Shown here in pieces: positions 1-7,216 of a DNA stretch of 32,419 nt (position 1 is the stretch's first letter; each line of letters starts with the position of its first letter). A program made the position numbers and the translations under genes. This DNA comes from Hyphomicrobiales bacterium (lineage in GTDB: Bacteria > Pseudomonadota > Alphaproteobacteria > Rhizobiales > Beijerinckiaceae): NCBI GenBank assembly GCA_900473415.1, contig UCLR01000015.1, forward strand, positions 1-32,419, written 5' to 3'. Below the pieces are notes generated by a model, which did no database searches, was not told the origin of the DNA, and saw nothing but the letters and a program-made list of their open reading frames with translations.

Positions 1-99
1 GCCTTCGTGCAGTCCAGGACCCTGCCCGCCAAATCTGCCCCCGCCCCGCGCAAGGTCGCCAATGCCCGCGCCCAGGACGCCGGCTGGGAAGAGTTCTGA
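1..99 (+). CDS. Methyl-accepting chemotaxis protein, C-terminal tail only (partial)
   Basis: This is an open frame entering from the left edge and ending at TGA 97-99; only the last 32 residues are visible. They form a low-complexity Ala/Pro/Lys-rich linker followed by the terminal pentapeptide GWEEF. Many bacterial chemoreceptors end in such an xWxxF pentapeptide (NWETF in enteric Tar/Tsr), which tethers the methyltransferase CheR and the methylesterase CheB. The linker-plus-pentapeptide ending is the only basis for the call, because the ligand-binding, HAMP and signalling domains lie outside the window. A strong terminator hairpin follows at 143-168, consistent with the end of a transcription unit. 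Any other protein that happens to end in GWEEF would look the same. Confidence 0.6.
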   Translation, partial: AFVQSRTLPAKSAPAPRKVANARAQDAGWEEF

Positions 100-142
100 G
101 ACGATCCTTTGCGAGGCTCCCAGGCCTCCCCGAACCGCAGAC

Positions 143-168
143 ACGGCGCCCGGAAGGGCGCCGTTCTT
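143..168 (+). terminator. Intrinsic terminator after the chemoreceptor gene
   Basis: A perfect 8-bp stem (144-151 with 156-163, extended by A143-T164) closes a GGAA tetraloop and is followed by the T-rich stretch TTCTTGT. It lies 44 bases after the stop of the partial chemoreceptor gene. Confidence 0.75.
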
Positions 169-236
169 GTCGAGGCCATCGTCCCGGCACGGCCTCGTGC
201 TTTTCTCGTTGCCATCTAACCGTTCGCGCGGGCTCG

Positions 237-250
237 CTTGCGCGCGCAAG
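237..250. promoter_or_regulatory. Perfect 14-bp palindrome, candidate MarR operator
   Basis: The perfect palindrome CTTGCGCGCGCAAG lies 39 bases before the marR start. A possible promoter overlaps it: TTGCGC (238-243), 17 bases, then TCTGAT (261-266). MarR proteins usually bind palindromes overlapping their own promoter, so autoregulation is a reasonable inference. The same CTTGC/GCAAG arms recur at 1040-1051 before the aminotransferase gene. Confidence 0.4.
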
Positions 251-288
251 ATGGTTTAGCTCTGATCGTTCCCAAGCGAGGAGGCGTG

Positions 289-753
289 ATGTCCGCACCG
301 CAGCCTGTGCCGCAAGTGCCTGCCGAGCCGGACCGGGTCTGGTTCCGCTTCATGCGGCTGCACCAGCGCATGCTGAACCAGATGTCGGCGCGCATTCGCA
401 CGCTCGGCCTCTCGATCCCGCAATTCGACCTGCTCTCGACACTGACGGAGCAGGAGGGCATCAGCCAGAGCGAGCTCGCCCAGCGTCTCTACGTCACCAA
501 GGGCAATGTCTCCGGCCTGGTCGACCGGTTGGTTCAAGCGGGGCTCGTCGAGCGTCGCGCCATCGAGGGCGACCGGCGCTCCTATGCCATGCATCTGACG
601 TCCGAGGGGCGCCGGCTGGCCGAGGCAGGCATCGCCACCCAGCGCGATTTCGTCGCCAATACGCTGGGCAAGCTGAAGCGAGAGGACCTCGCCGAGCTCG
701 ACCGGCTGGTCGTGCTCTGGCGCGAGCTTGCCCGCGCCGTCGATGCCGAATGA
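289..753 (+). CDS. MarR family transcriptional regulator
   Basis: A 154-residue winged-helix DNA-binding protein of the MarR family, normally a homodimeric repressor relieved by a small ligand or by oxidation. The visible features are an N-terminal helical dimerisation segment (about residues 15-45), the helix-turn-helix (SQSELAQRLYVTKGNVSGLVDRL, about 62-84, with N in the recognition helix), and the wing containing EGDRRSYAMHLTSEG. ATG 289 was chosen over an in-frame ATG at 238 because GAGGAGG sits 5 bases upstream of it. The upstream region carries a perfect CTTGC...GCAAG palindrome, and a related one precedes the aminotransferase downstream, which makes that gene a plausible target. The ligand is unknown; family membership is secure. 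Confidence 0.9.
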   Translation: MSAPQPVPQVPAEPDRVWFRFMRLHQRMLNQMSARIRTLGLSIPQFDLLSTLTEQEGISQSELAQRLYVTKGNVSGLVDRLVQAGLVERRAIEGDRRSYAMHLTSEGRRLAEAGIATQRDFVANTLGKLKREDLAELDRLVVLWRELARAVDAE

Positions 754-1100
754 ACCGGCCCCTCAGGCGGCCTTGATTTCGTGAAGACCTAGCACCTGCC
801 GGGCGCGCCACGCAGCGCGAGCCGCAGGATGCGCCCTGCGACGGAGCATGGCAGCTCCCGCAGTCGTGCGTGGGCCGATTCACCCTGCTGGCCGGGTCGT
901 TCATCAAAGCTCCGCTCGGAAAGATTGGAGCCTGGACGTTTGTCCTCCCCCTTCCCGGTTGGCGGCATCTCCAGAAACCGCCGCCGACGCGCTGTCCTGC
1001 GGCAGGCTCTGCGATGCCATGCGCGAAAATCGCTCAAAGCTTGCACGCAAGCCAGCTTATGCTGGCAGAACTGATTTCAAAGTGCCGGGAGCCGCACACC
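754..1100. other. 347-bp intergenic region between marR and the aminotransferase
   Basis: No convincing gene is seen; the open frames here lack ribosome-binding sites and run out of frame with one another. The last 65 bases hold two adjacent palindromes, at 1039-1052 and 1051-1066, that probably belong to the control region of the aminotransferase. No clear -35/-10 pair was recognised. Confidence 0.6.
1039..1066. promoter_or_regulatory. Two adjacent palindromes, candidate operator region of the aminotransferase
   Basis: GCTTGC-AC-GCAAGC (1039-1052) is a perfect 6-bp inverted repeat. It abuts a second perfect inverted repeat, GCCAGC-TTAT-GCTGGC (1051-1066). They end 34 bases before the aminotransferase start. 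The first shares its CTTGC/GCAAG arms with the palindrome before marR, although with a 2-base rather than 4-base centre. A role as MarR operator is inferred. Confidence 0.35.
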
Positions 1101-2477
1101 ATGTTGTCCAATCTTGCCGTCAGGGACATCGAGACACTCGTCCATCCCTATACGAACCTCGCCACGCATCGGGAGACCGGGCCGCTGGTGCTGGAAAGCG
1201 GCAAGGGCGTCTATGTCTACGACTCCGCCGGCAGGGAATATATCGAGGGCATGGCGGGGCTCTGGTGCACCGCGCTCGGCTACTCCAACCAGGAGCTGGT
1301 CGAGACCGCCTATGAGCAGATGAAGAAGCTGCCCTATACCCACATCTTCGGCGGGCGCAGCCACGACCCGGCGATCGAGCTCGCCGAGAAGCTCAAGGAG
1401 ATGGCGCCGGTCCCGATCTCGAAGGTGTTCTACGGCGCCTCAGGCTCCGACGCCAACGACACCCAGGTCAAGATCGTCTGGTATCTCAACAACGCGCTCG
1501 GCCGCCCGCAGAAGAAGAAGATCATCTCGCGGCTGAAGGGCTATCACGGCGTCACCGTGGCCTCCGCCTCGCTGACCGGCCTGCCGAACAACCATATCGA
1601 CTTCGATCTGCCGCTGCCGGGCATCCTGCACACCTCCTGCCCGCATCACTACCGCTTCGCCCAGCCCGGCGAGAGCGAGCAGGATTTCTCGACGCGGCTC
1701 GCCGCCGAGCTCGACGAGATGATCCAGCGCGAGGGGCCGGACACGGTCGCGGCCTTCATCGCCGAGCCGGTGATGGGCGCCGGCGGCGCGATCACGCCGC
1801 CGGAAGGCTATTTCGAGAAGATCAATGCCGTCCTCGACAAATACGACATCCTCTTCATCTCGGACGAGGTCATCACCGGCTTCGGCCGCACCGGCAAGAT
1901 GTTCGGCACCGAGACCTACGGCATGAACGCCGACTCGATCTCGCTCGCCAAGCAGATCACCTCGGCCTATTTCCCGCTCAGTGCCGTGATGATGAACGAG
2001 AAGATCTATGAGGTTCTGGTCGACCAGAGCCGCAAGATCGGCACTTTCGGCCACGGCAACACCTATGCCGGCCACCCGGTCGGCTGCGCCATCGCGGTCA
2101 AGACGCTGGAGATCTATCAGCGCGACAAGATCGTCGAGCATGCCGCCAAGGTCTCACCGACCTTCCTGCGTCGCCTGAACAAGCTCGCCGAGCATCCGCT
2201 CGTCGGCGAGGCTCGCGGCGTCGGCCTGATCGGCGGTGCCGAGCTCGTCAAGGATAAGGCGACCAAAGCCTCCTTCGAAGGCAAGAAGGGTGTCGGCGCC
2301 AAGGCTGCCTCCTTCGCGCTCGAGGAAGGCTTGATCACCCGCGCCATGGGCGACCGCCTCGCCTTCTGCCCGCCGCTGGTCATCACCGAGGCCGAAATCG
2401 AGGAGATGTTCAGCCGCTTCGAGCGTGCCCTCGACAAGACCTTGAACTGGGCCAAGACGGAAGGTCTTCTCGCCTGA
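1101..2477 (+). CDS. Class III (PLP-dependent) aminotransferase, omega-amino acid/putrescine:pyruvate type
   Basis: A 458-residue fold-type I aminotransferase of class III. These enzymes move an amino group from an omega-amino acid, diamine or amine to a keto acid such as pyruvate. The sequence shows the cofactor phosphate-binding segment (GASGSDAND, 112-120), the substrate-loop GYHG (147-150), the Asp that pairs with the pyridine nitrogen (SDEV, Asp255) and the Schiff-base lysine (SLAKQ, Lys284). Length and N-terminus (VRDIETLVHPYTNL) match the SpuC/beta-alanine-pyruvate group. The frame is open upstream to 870, but ATG 1101 matches the family N-terminus and has GGGAG 9 bases upstream. It is monocistronic, with two terminators following. 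Substrate cannot be fixed from sequence; putrescine, beta-alanine and 4-aminobutyrate are candidates. Confidence 0.9.
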   Translation: MLSNLAVRDIETLVHPYTNLATHRETGPLVLESGKGVYVYDSAGREYIEGMAGLWCTALGYSNQELVETAYEQMKKLPYTHIFGGRSHDPAIELAEKLKEMAPVPISKVFYGASGSDANDTQVKIVWYLNNALGRPQKKKIISRLKGYHGVTVASASLTGLPNNHIDFDLPLPGILHTSCPHHYRFAQPGESEQDFSTRLAAELDEMIQREGPDTVAAFIAEPVMGAGGAITPPEGYFEKINAVLDKYDILFISDEVITGFGRTGKMFGTETYGMNADSISLAKQITSAYFPLSAVMMNEKIYEVLVDQSRKIGTFGHGNTYAGHPVGCAIAVKTLEIYQRDKIVEHAAKVSPTFLRRLNKLAEHPLVGEARGVGLIGGAELVKDKATKASFEGKKGVGAKAASFALEEGLITRAMGDRLAFCPPLVITEAEIEEMFSRFERALDKTLNWAKTEGLLA

Positions 2478-2483
2478 GACTAG

Positions 2484-2509
2484 AGCCTCCCCGCCGCGGG
2501 AGGCTTCTC
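2484..2509 (+). terminator. First terminator hairpin after the aminotransferase
   Basis: An 8-bp perfect stem AGCCTCCC/GGGAGGCT (2484-2491 with 2498-2505) with a 6-base loop is followed by TCTCC. The T-tract is weak, and the hairpin begins 7 bases after the stop codon. Confidence 0.55.
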
Positions 2510-2523
2510 CGGATCGATCCCTG

Positions 2524-2554
2524 AAACGGCGCGCGGGCAACCGCGCGCCGTTTT
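2524..2554 (+). terminator. Second, strong terminator after the aminotransferase
   Basis: A perfect 13-bp stem (2524-2536 with 2541-2553) closes a GCAA tetraloop and runs into TTTT at 2551-2554. This is the main expected 3' end of the aminotransferase transcript. Confidence 0.85.
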
Positions 2555-2822
2555 GCTGACGGTGCTGCTGTCTCGGTCCTGGCTGTCCTACGGGGAGCGA
2601 CGCTCCGAACATGGCGGGGAACCGGCGCCGATCGCCAAAATGGTCACGAGAATTTCTTGAAGCTGCCGCCGGTACGGCCAGATCGGCTGCGACGGTGCCA
2701 TGCGTCGACGAAGCATGCCGGCCTGACGGTCGGCTGTTAGTCGCCAAGGTTTCGACGTTCGAAACCTCCCCTTCGAGACCCTTCACTGACCGGCGCGGAG
2801 CTCCACTCCCGCCGGTCTTTTT
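2555..2822 (+). ncRNA. Candidate small RNA region ending in an intrinsic terminator
   Basis: This stretch lies between the aminotransferase terminators (+) and the L,D-transpeptidase terminator (-) and has no credible gene. It nevertheless ends in a good plus-strand terminator (2788-2822). Just upstream is a perfect 8-bp hairpin, GGTTTCGA/TCGAAACC with loop CGT (2748-2766). Between the hairpins lies a C-rich single-stranded stretch containing CCTCCCC, which could pair with Shine-Dalgarno sequences as in many rhizobial small RNAs. No clear promoter was found, so the 5' end is undefined. It could instead be a decayed gene remnant or a backup terminator. Confidence 0.25.
2788..2822 (+). terminator. 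Plus-strand intrinsic terminator with no upstream protein gene
   Basis: Stem GACCGGCG/CGCCGGTC (2788-2795 with 2810-2817), 14-base loop, then TTTTT (2818-2822). The T-tract is on the plus strand, so it cannot serve the minus-strand L,D-transpeptidase gene that ends at 2908. Confidence 0.7.
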
Positions 2823-2844
2823 CTGCGCTTCGAACGAAGCGGAT

Positions 2845-2880
2845 CCCAAAACACAAACGGGCGGCCCGAAGGCCGCCCGC
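2845..2880 (-). terminator. Terminator of the L,D-transpeptidase gene
   Basis: On the minus strand, a perfect 9-bp GC-rich stem (2871-2879 with 2858-2866) with a TTCG tetraloop is followed by TTTGTGTTTTGG. It begins 28 bases after the stop of the gene ending at 2908. Confidence 0.85.
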
Positions 2881-2907
2881 TGCGTCAAATGGCTCTCGCC
2901 AGCAGGA

Positions 2908-3504
2908 TCAGACGACGACGACCTTCGCGCCGACAGGCACGCGATTGAAGAGGTCGATCACGTCGATGTTGCGCATCCGGATACAGCCCGACGAGGCCGA
3001 GCGGCCGATCGTCTCCGGCTCGTTGGTGCCGTGGATGCGATAAAGCGTGTCGTGGCCGCCCTGGTAGAGATAGAGCGCGCGGGCGCCGAGCGGATTGTCC
3101 GGCCCGCCTGTGAGACCGCCGGCGACCGGCTTCAGATGCGGCCAGCGCTTGATCATCTCGGCCGGCGGGGTCCAGCGGGGCCATTCCGCCTTGCGCTGGA
3201 TCACGGCCTCGCCGGTCCAGCCGAAGGCCTCGTCGCCGGTAGCGACGCCATAGCGGATCGCCTTCTTGTTCGGCAGCACGAGATAGAGGAACTTCTCCTT
3301 CGTATCGACGTAGATCGTGCCGGGAGGCTGGCCGGTCGGATCACTAATCTCGTAGGGGAGATACGGAAGGTAGGTATCGAACTTGGGGACGAGCGCGATA
3401 TATTCGGCGTCACGGGCTGACAGCTCCGGTGCGCTCACGCTCTTGTACTGGCAGGCACCGAGAAGGCCCGACAGCGCCAAGGCAACGAAAACAGTCTTCT
3501 TCAT
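2908..3504 (-). CDS. L,D-transpeptidase (YkuD domain) lipoprotein
   Basis: A 198-residue exported enzyme of the YkuD/ErfK family, which forms 3-3 crosslinks in peptidoglycan or attaches proteins to it. A lipoprotein signal covers residues 1-18 (MKKTVFVALALSGLLGAC; lipobox LGAC with Cys18 as the lipid anchor). The YkuD domain fills the C-terminal two thirds and carries the hallmark HGTNEP...SASSGCIRM, with catalytic His and Cys. The frame is open upstream to 3633, but ATG 3504 begins the signal peptide and has GGAAG just upstream. Alphaproteobacteria usually carry many paralogues, so the exact role is not determined. It is monocistronic, with its own terminator at 2845-2880. Confidence 0.92.
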   Translation of the reverse strand: MKKTVFVALALSGLLGACQYKSVSAPELSARDAEYIALVPKFDTYLPYLPYEISDPTGQPPGTIYVDTKEKFLYLVLPNKKAIRYGVATGDEAFGWTGEAVIQRKAEWPRWTPPAEMIKRWPHLKPVAGGLTGGPDNPLGARALYLYQGGHDTLYRIHGTNEPETIGRSASSGCIRMRNIDVIDLFNRVPVGAKVVVV

Positions 3505-3536
3505 AGCTTCCACCAGAGCGTCCCGCAGGCAGCCAT

Positions 3537-3564
3537 TTATGATGAATCGAACGTTAACGCTTCG
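3537..3564 (-). promoter_or_regulatory. Candidate promoter/operator of the L,D-transpeptidase gene
   Basis: Read on the minus strand, TCATAA (3537-3542) could be a -10 element. Upstream of it is the near-palindrome CGAA-CGTTAACG-C-TTCG (3548-3564 on plus), centred on a perfect CGTTAACG. No good -35 was seen, so the promoter call is weak; the palindrome is direct observation. Confidence 0.25.
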
Positions 3565-3727
3565 TATCGCCTGGGCCTTGCCGCGCGGGCGACGGTCTGG
3601 CGAAGCACTAGGACCCAAACCGGCCATGCGCAATCAGGTTCCTGGCCTGACGTGTGCAATGCGGCAAAGCGTGGCAAAGCGGCCACGCTTGGGGTCTCGA
3701 CACGCTCTTTTTGCCTGGTGACTGTCC

Positions 3728-4657
3728 TTGACAACGCTGCTGATCACCCATCCCGCCGGCCTCGCACATGCCATGCCGCCCGGCCACCCGGAGCGCCCCG
3801 AACGGCTGAAGGCCGTCGAGCAGGCGCTCGAGGCCGAACGATTCGCCGCACTGATTCGGGTCGAGGCACCCCTCGGCACACTCGAGCAGGTCGCGCTCTG
3901 CCACCCGGCCGCCTATGCCGAAGCGCTGATGGCATCGGCACCCACATCGGGCTTCGTTCAGATCGACTCCGACACGCTGATGTCGCCCGGCACGATCGAG
4001 GCGGCGCTGCGCAGCGTCGGCGGCGCCATCCTCGCCGTCGATGAGGTCATGACGGGCAAGGCTCGCACGGCCTTCGTCGCCATGCGTCCGCCCGGCCATC
4101 ATGCCGAGCGCCTGCACGCCATGGGCTTCTGCATCTTCAACCATGCGGCCATCGCCGCGCGCCACGCCCAGGCCGTTCACGGCATCGAGCGGGTCGCCAT
4201 CGTCGACTGGGACGTGCATCACGGCAACGGCACGCAGGACATCTTCTGGGACGACGCCAGCGTGCTCTACGCCTCGACCCATGAGATGCCGCTCTACCCT
4301 GGCACCGGTGCGGCATCCGAGCGCGGCATCCACGGCACCATCGTCAATGTGCCCTTGAGCCCCGGCACTGGCTCCGACGAATTCCGAGAGGCTTTCGAGG
4401 TGGTGATCCTGCCGCGCCTCGACGAATTCCGGCCGGAGCTGGTCATTCTCTCCGCGGGCTTCGACGCGCATTGGCGCGATCCACTTGCCAGCATCAACCT
4501 GCGCGAGGCCGATTTCAGCTGGGTGACGCAGAAGGTCATGGAGGTGGCGGACCGCCATGCCGGCGGCCGCATCGTCTCGGTGCTGGAGGGCGGCTACGAC
4601 CTGGAGGCGCTGGCGAAATCCACCGCCGCCCATATCACAGCACTGATGGAGGGCTGA
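3728..4657 (+). CDS. Histone deacetylase family protein (Zn-dependent deacetylase/amidohydrolase)
   Basis: A 309-residue member of the arginase/deacetylase fold, the bacterial HDAC-like group that includes AcuC and acetylpolyamine amidohydrolases. The enzyme removes acetyl groups from lysine side chains or small amines. Visible motifs are HPERPERL near the N-terminus, the active-site double histidine RPPGHHAE, the zinc ligands in DWDVHHGNGTQ, then LYPGTG, SAGFDAH and EGGYD. The start is TTG 3728: an in-frame TGA at 3719 excludes anything longer, and GGTG lies 7 bases upstream. It converges with ribBX, whose stop lies 8 bases away. Substrate is undetermined, and no acetyltransferase is adjacent. 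Confidence 0.9.
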   Translation: MTTLLITHPAGLAHAMPPGHPERPERLKAVEQALEAERFAALIRVEAPLGTLEQVALCHPAAYAEALMASAPTSGFVQIDSDTLMSPGTIEAALRSVGGAILAVDEVMTGKARTAFVAMRPPGHHAERLHAMGFCIFNHAAIAARHAQAVHGIERVAIVDWDVHHGNGTQDIFWDDASVLYASTHEMPLYPGTGAASERGIHGTIVNVPLSPGTGSDEFREAFEVVILPRLDEFRPELVILSAGFDAHWRDPLASINLREADFSWVTQKVMEVADRHAGGRIVSVLEGGYDLEALAKSTAAHITALMEG

Positions 4658-4665
4658 GCGCCCCC

Positions 4666-5943
4666 CTACTCCAGCGGAGCGGTCTCCGCGATCTCGATGC
4701 CGAAGCCGCTCAGGCCCACGAAGGAGCGCGGCGAGGCAGCGAGGTTGACGATCGAAGAGACGCCGAGGTCGCGCAGGATCTGGGCGCCGAGCCCGACCTC
4801 GCGCCATTGCCGGCTGCGCAACGCATCCGAGTCGTCGTCCACGCTCTTGATCGGCACGCCGGCGGTGCCGTCGCGCAGATAGACCAGCACGCCGCGTCCT
4901 TCCTGCTGGAAGCGCCTGAGCGCGCACTGGATGGTGTTGGCGCCACCGAGCACGTCCGAGACGACATCAGCCCGGTGCAGCCGCGCCGGCACCTTCTCAC
5001 CATCGCCGAGCTTGCCCATCACGAAGGCGAAATGCTGCGTGTCCTCGAAGGGCGTGATGTAGACATGGCCGGTCATCTCCCCGAAAGCGGTCTTAACCGG
5101 GAAGGTATGCACGCGCTCGACAAGCTTCTCGCGCGACTGGCGATAGGCGATCAGCTCCGCGACCGTGATCTGCTTCAGCCCGTGCTTCTCCGCGAAGGCG
5201 ACGATCTGCGCGCCCTTCATCACGGTGCCGTCGTCATTGGCGAGTTCGCAGATCACGCCGACCGGCGGGAGGCCCGCGAGCCGGCACAGATCGACGGCCG
5301 CCTCGGTATGGCCGGAGCGCATCAACACGCCGCCATCCTTGGCGATCAGCGGGAAGACATGGCCCGGCCGCACGAAATCGGCCGCACCCATATTGCCGTT
5401 GGCGAGCGCGCGCACCGTGTTGGTGCGCTGCTCGGCCGAGATGCCGGTGGTGAGCCCGTGCTTTACGTCGACCGTGATGGTGAACGCCGTGCCGAGCGGG
5501 GCATCGTTGGACGACACCATCGGATCAAGCCGCAGGCGCCGAGCCTCGTCCGCGGTTAAGGGAGCGCAGACGATGCCGCAGGTGTTGCGGATGATGAAGG
5601 CCATCTTCTCCTGCGTGCAGAGCGAGGCTGCGACGATGAGATCGCCCTCGTTCTCGCGGTCATCGTCATCGGTGACGATGACGATCTCGCCGCGGGCGAA
5701 GGCTTCGATGGCGTCGGCGACATTATTGGACATGGCGACCTCGCGCGGCCCGGACAGGCCGAGAAAATCATTGGGTGTGACGGCGCCGCCGGTGGCGGCG
5801 GCGATGCGCTCGGCGCTCTCGCGTGAAATCCAAGCACTCTGGTCGTTGCACAGCGCCGTCACGCTCGCGGGCGACAAACCCACCTGCCGGGCGAAGGCGC
5901 TGCGCGCGATCTTGTTCTGCTTGAGCCAGACGTCGAGCTTCAT
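4666..5943 (-). CDS. ribB: 3,4-dihydroxy-2-butanone-4-phosphate synthase with N-terminal HTH and degenerate GTP cyclohydrolase II domain (RibBX type)
   Basis: A 425-residue three-part protein. Residues 1-65 look like an XRE/Cro-type helix-turn-helix (FARQVGLSPASVTALCND, then the segment VTPNDFL). Residues 71-280 are DHBP synthase, which converts ribulose 5-phosphate to the four-carbon precursor of riboflavin; the acidic loop DDDDRENEGD and GHTEAAVDL are intact. Residues 285-425 resemble GTP cyclohydrolase II but lack the three zinc-binding cysteines; only one Cys remains (NTIQC), so that activity is presumably lost, as in the RibBX variant known in Proteobacteria. Met71 is an alternative start with GAGG 5 bases upstream, which would give a product without the HTH. 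ATG 5943 has no clear Shine-Dalgarno. An inverted repeat sits in the presumed promoter; no FMN riboswitch was seen. Confidence 0.9.
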   Translation of the reverse strand: MKLDVWLKQNKIARSAFARQVGLSPASVTALCNDQSAWISRESAERIAAATGGAVTPNDFLGLSGPREVAMSNNVADAIEAFARGEIVIVTDDDDRENEGDLIVAASLCTQEKMAFIIRNTCGIVCAPLTADEARRLRLDPMVSSNDAPLGTAFTITVDVKHGLTTGISAEQRTNTVRALANGNMGAADFVRPGHVFPLIAKDGGVLMRSGHTEAAVDLCRLAGLPPVGVICELANDDGTVMKGAQIVAFAEKHGLKQITVAELIAYRQSREKLVERVHTFPVKTAFGEMTGHVYITPFEDTQHFAFVMGKLGDGEKVPARLHRADVVSDVLGGANTIQCALRRFQQEGRGVLVYLRDGTAGVPIKSVDDDSDALRSRQWREVGLGAQILRDLGVSSIVNLAASPRSFVGLSGFGIEIAETAPLE

Positions 5944-5982
5944 GCCGGCAAGCTAATACGCCGAGCCTTCATCCGCAATGAA

Positions 5983-6014
5983 ATAGAAGCGCATTTTCAG
6001 TATTGCTGAAATGC
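5983..6014 (-). promoter_or_regulatory. Candidate ribB promoter with an inverted-repeat operator
   Basis: The plus strand reads GCATTTTCAG-TATTG-CTGAAATGC (5991-6014): a perfect 6-bp core, TTTCAG/CTGAAA, extended by GCAT on both sides with one extra T. On the minus strand TTTCAG (6006-6011) and TTCTAT (5983-5988) are separated by exactly 17 bases and could be the -35 and -10. Binding by the HTH domain of the adjacent RibB fusion is an inference. Confidence 0.4.
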
Positions 6015-6025
6015 AAGCCTGACCG

Positions 6026-7144
6026 TCACTCTTGGAACGGCCACCGCGCCTCGACCACCCCCACCTGCGCCCGATGGCGCAGATAATGGTCGGCCAGCAC
6101 ACAGGCGACCATCGCCTCGCCCACCGGCACAGCGCGGATGCCGACGCAGGGGTCGTGGCGTCCCTTGGTGAACATCTCGGCTTCACCGCCGGTCCGTGTC
6201 ACGGTTGCGCGCGTCGCCAGGATCGAGGACGTCGGCTTCACCGCGAAGCGAGCCACGATCGGCTGGCCGGTCGAGATGCCCCCGAGGATGCCGCCGGCAT
6301 GGTTCGAGAGGAAGAGCGGACGCCCGTCATTGCCGGCGCGCATCTCGTCGGCGTTCTCCTCGCCGGAGAGCTCGGCAGCCGCGAAGCCCTCGCCGATCTC
6401 GACGCCCTTCACCGCATTGATGCTCATCAGCGCCGCCGCGATCTCAGCGTCGAGCTTGCCATAGATCGGCGCGCCCAGCCCTGCAGGCACGCCCTCGGCG
6501 ACGATCTCCAGCACAGCACCGATCGAGGAGCCCGCCTTGCGTACGCCGTCGAGGTAATCGGCGAAAAACGCCGCAGCCTTCGCATCGGGGCAGAAGAAGG
6601 GATTGCGGCCGACCTCCTCCCAGTCCCAGTTGGCGCGGTCGATCTTGTGCGGCCCCATCTGAACGAGCGCGCCGCGCACCGCCATGCCGGGCACGACCTT
6701 GCGGGCGATGGCGCCGGCCGCCACCCGCATCGCCGTCTCACGCGCCGAGGAGCGCCCGCCGCCGCGGTAATCGCGAATGCCGTATTTCACGTCATAGGTG
6801 AAATCGGCATGGCCCGGCCGGTACTTGTCCTTGATATCGGAATAGTCCTTCGAGCGCTGGTCGACATTGTCGATCATCAGCCCGATCGAGGTGCCCGTCG
6901 TCACCTGCGCGCCGTCGCTCTCGCGGGCGAAGACGCCGGACACGATGCGGACCTCGTCGGGCTCCTGCCGCTGCGTGGTGAAGCGCGACTGCCCCGGCCG
7001 GCGACGGTCGAGATCGCCCTGGATATCGGCTTCGGTCAGCGGGATCAGCGGCGGGCAACCATCGACCACGCAGCCGATGGCCGGCCCATGGCTCTCGCCG
7101 AAGGTAGTGACGCGGAAGAGATGGCCGAAGCTGTTGTGCGACAT
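6026..7144 (-). CDS. aroC: Chorismate synthase
   Basis: The 372-residue FMN-dependent enzyme for the last step of the shikimate pathway, turning 5-enolpyruvylshikimate 3-phosphate into chorismate. All family landmarks are visible: the N-terminal [18 protein letters not shown], the central [30 protein letters not shown] region, [16 protein letters not shown], and the C-terminal [12 protein letters not shown]. Length is normal and the frame is intact. It lies 72 bases downstream of the Pls-like synthetase on the same strand, so it may be partly co-transcribed with it, although there is room for its own promoter. ribB follows 82 bases further on. Confidence 0.97.
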   Translation of the reverse strand: MSHNSFGHLFRVTTFGESHGPAIGCVVDGCPPLIPLTEADIQGDLDRRRPGQSRFTTQRQEPDEVRIVSGVFARESDGAQVTTGTSIGLMIDNVDQRSKDYSDIKDKYRPGHADFTYDVKYGIRDYRGGGRSSARETAMRVAAGAIARKVVPGMAVRGALVQMGPHKIDRANWDWEEVGRNPFFCPDAKAAAFFADYLDGVRKAGSSIGAVLEIVAEGVPAGLGAPIYGKLDAEIAAALMSINAVKGVEIGEGFAAAELSGEENADEMRAGNDGRPLFLSNHAGGILGGISTGQPIVARFAVKPTSSILATRATVTRTGGEAEMFTKGRHDPCVGIRAVPVGEAMVACVLADHYLRHRAQVGVVEARWPFQE

Positions 7145-7216
7145 GGGTGCCTGCGCGAAATCTGCGCAGGGTCTTAGTCCGGGGTGGGACCAGCGGTCAA
7201 ACCGCCGCCGATCAAC

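Noticed and set aside
3667..3690. A hairpin AAGCGTGG/CCACGCTT upstream of the deacetylase gene
   Set aside because: The stem is perfect, but no T-tract follows on either strand and it has no clear relation to a promoter; it may be chance in GC-rich DNA.
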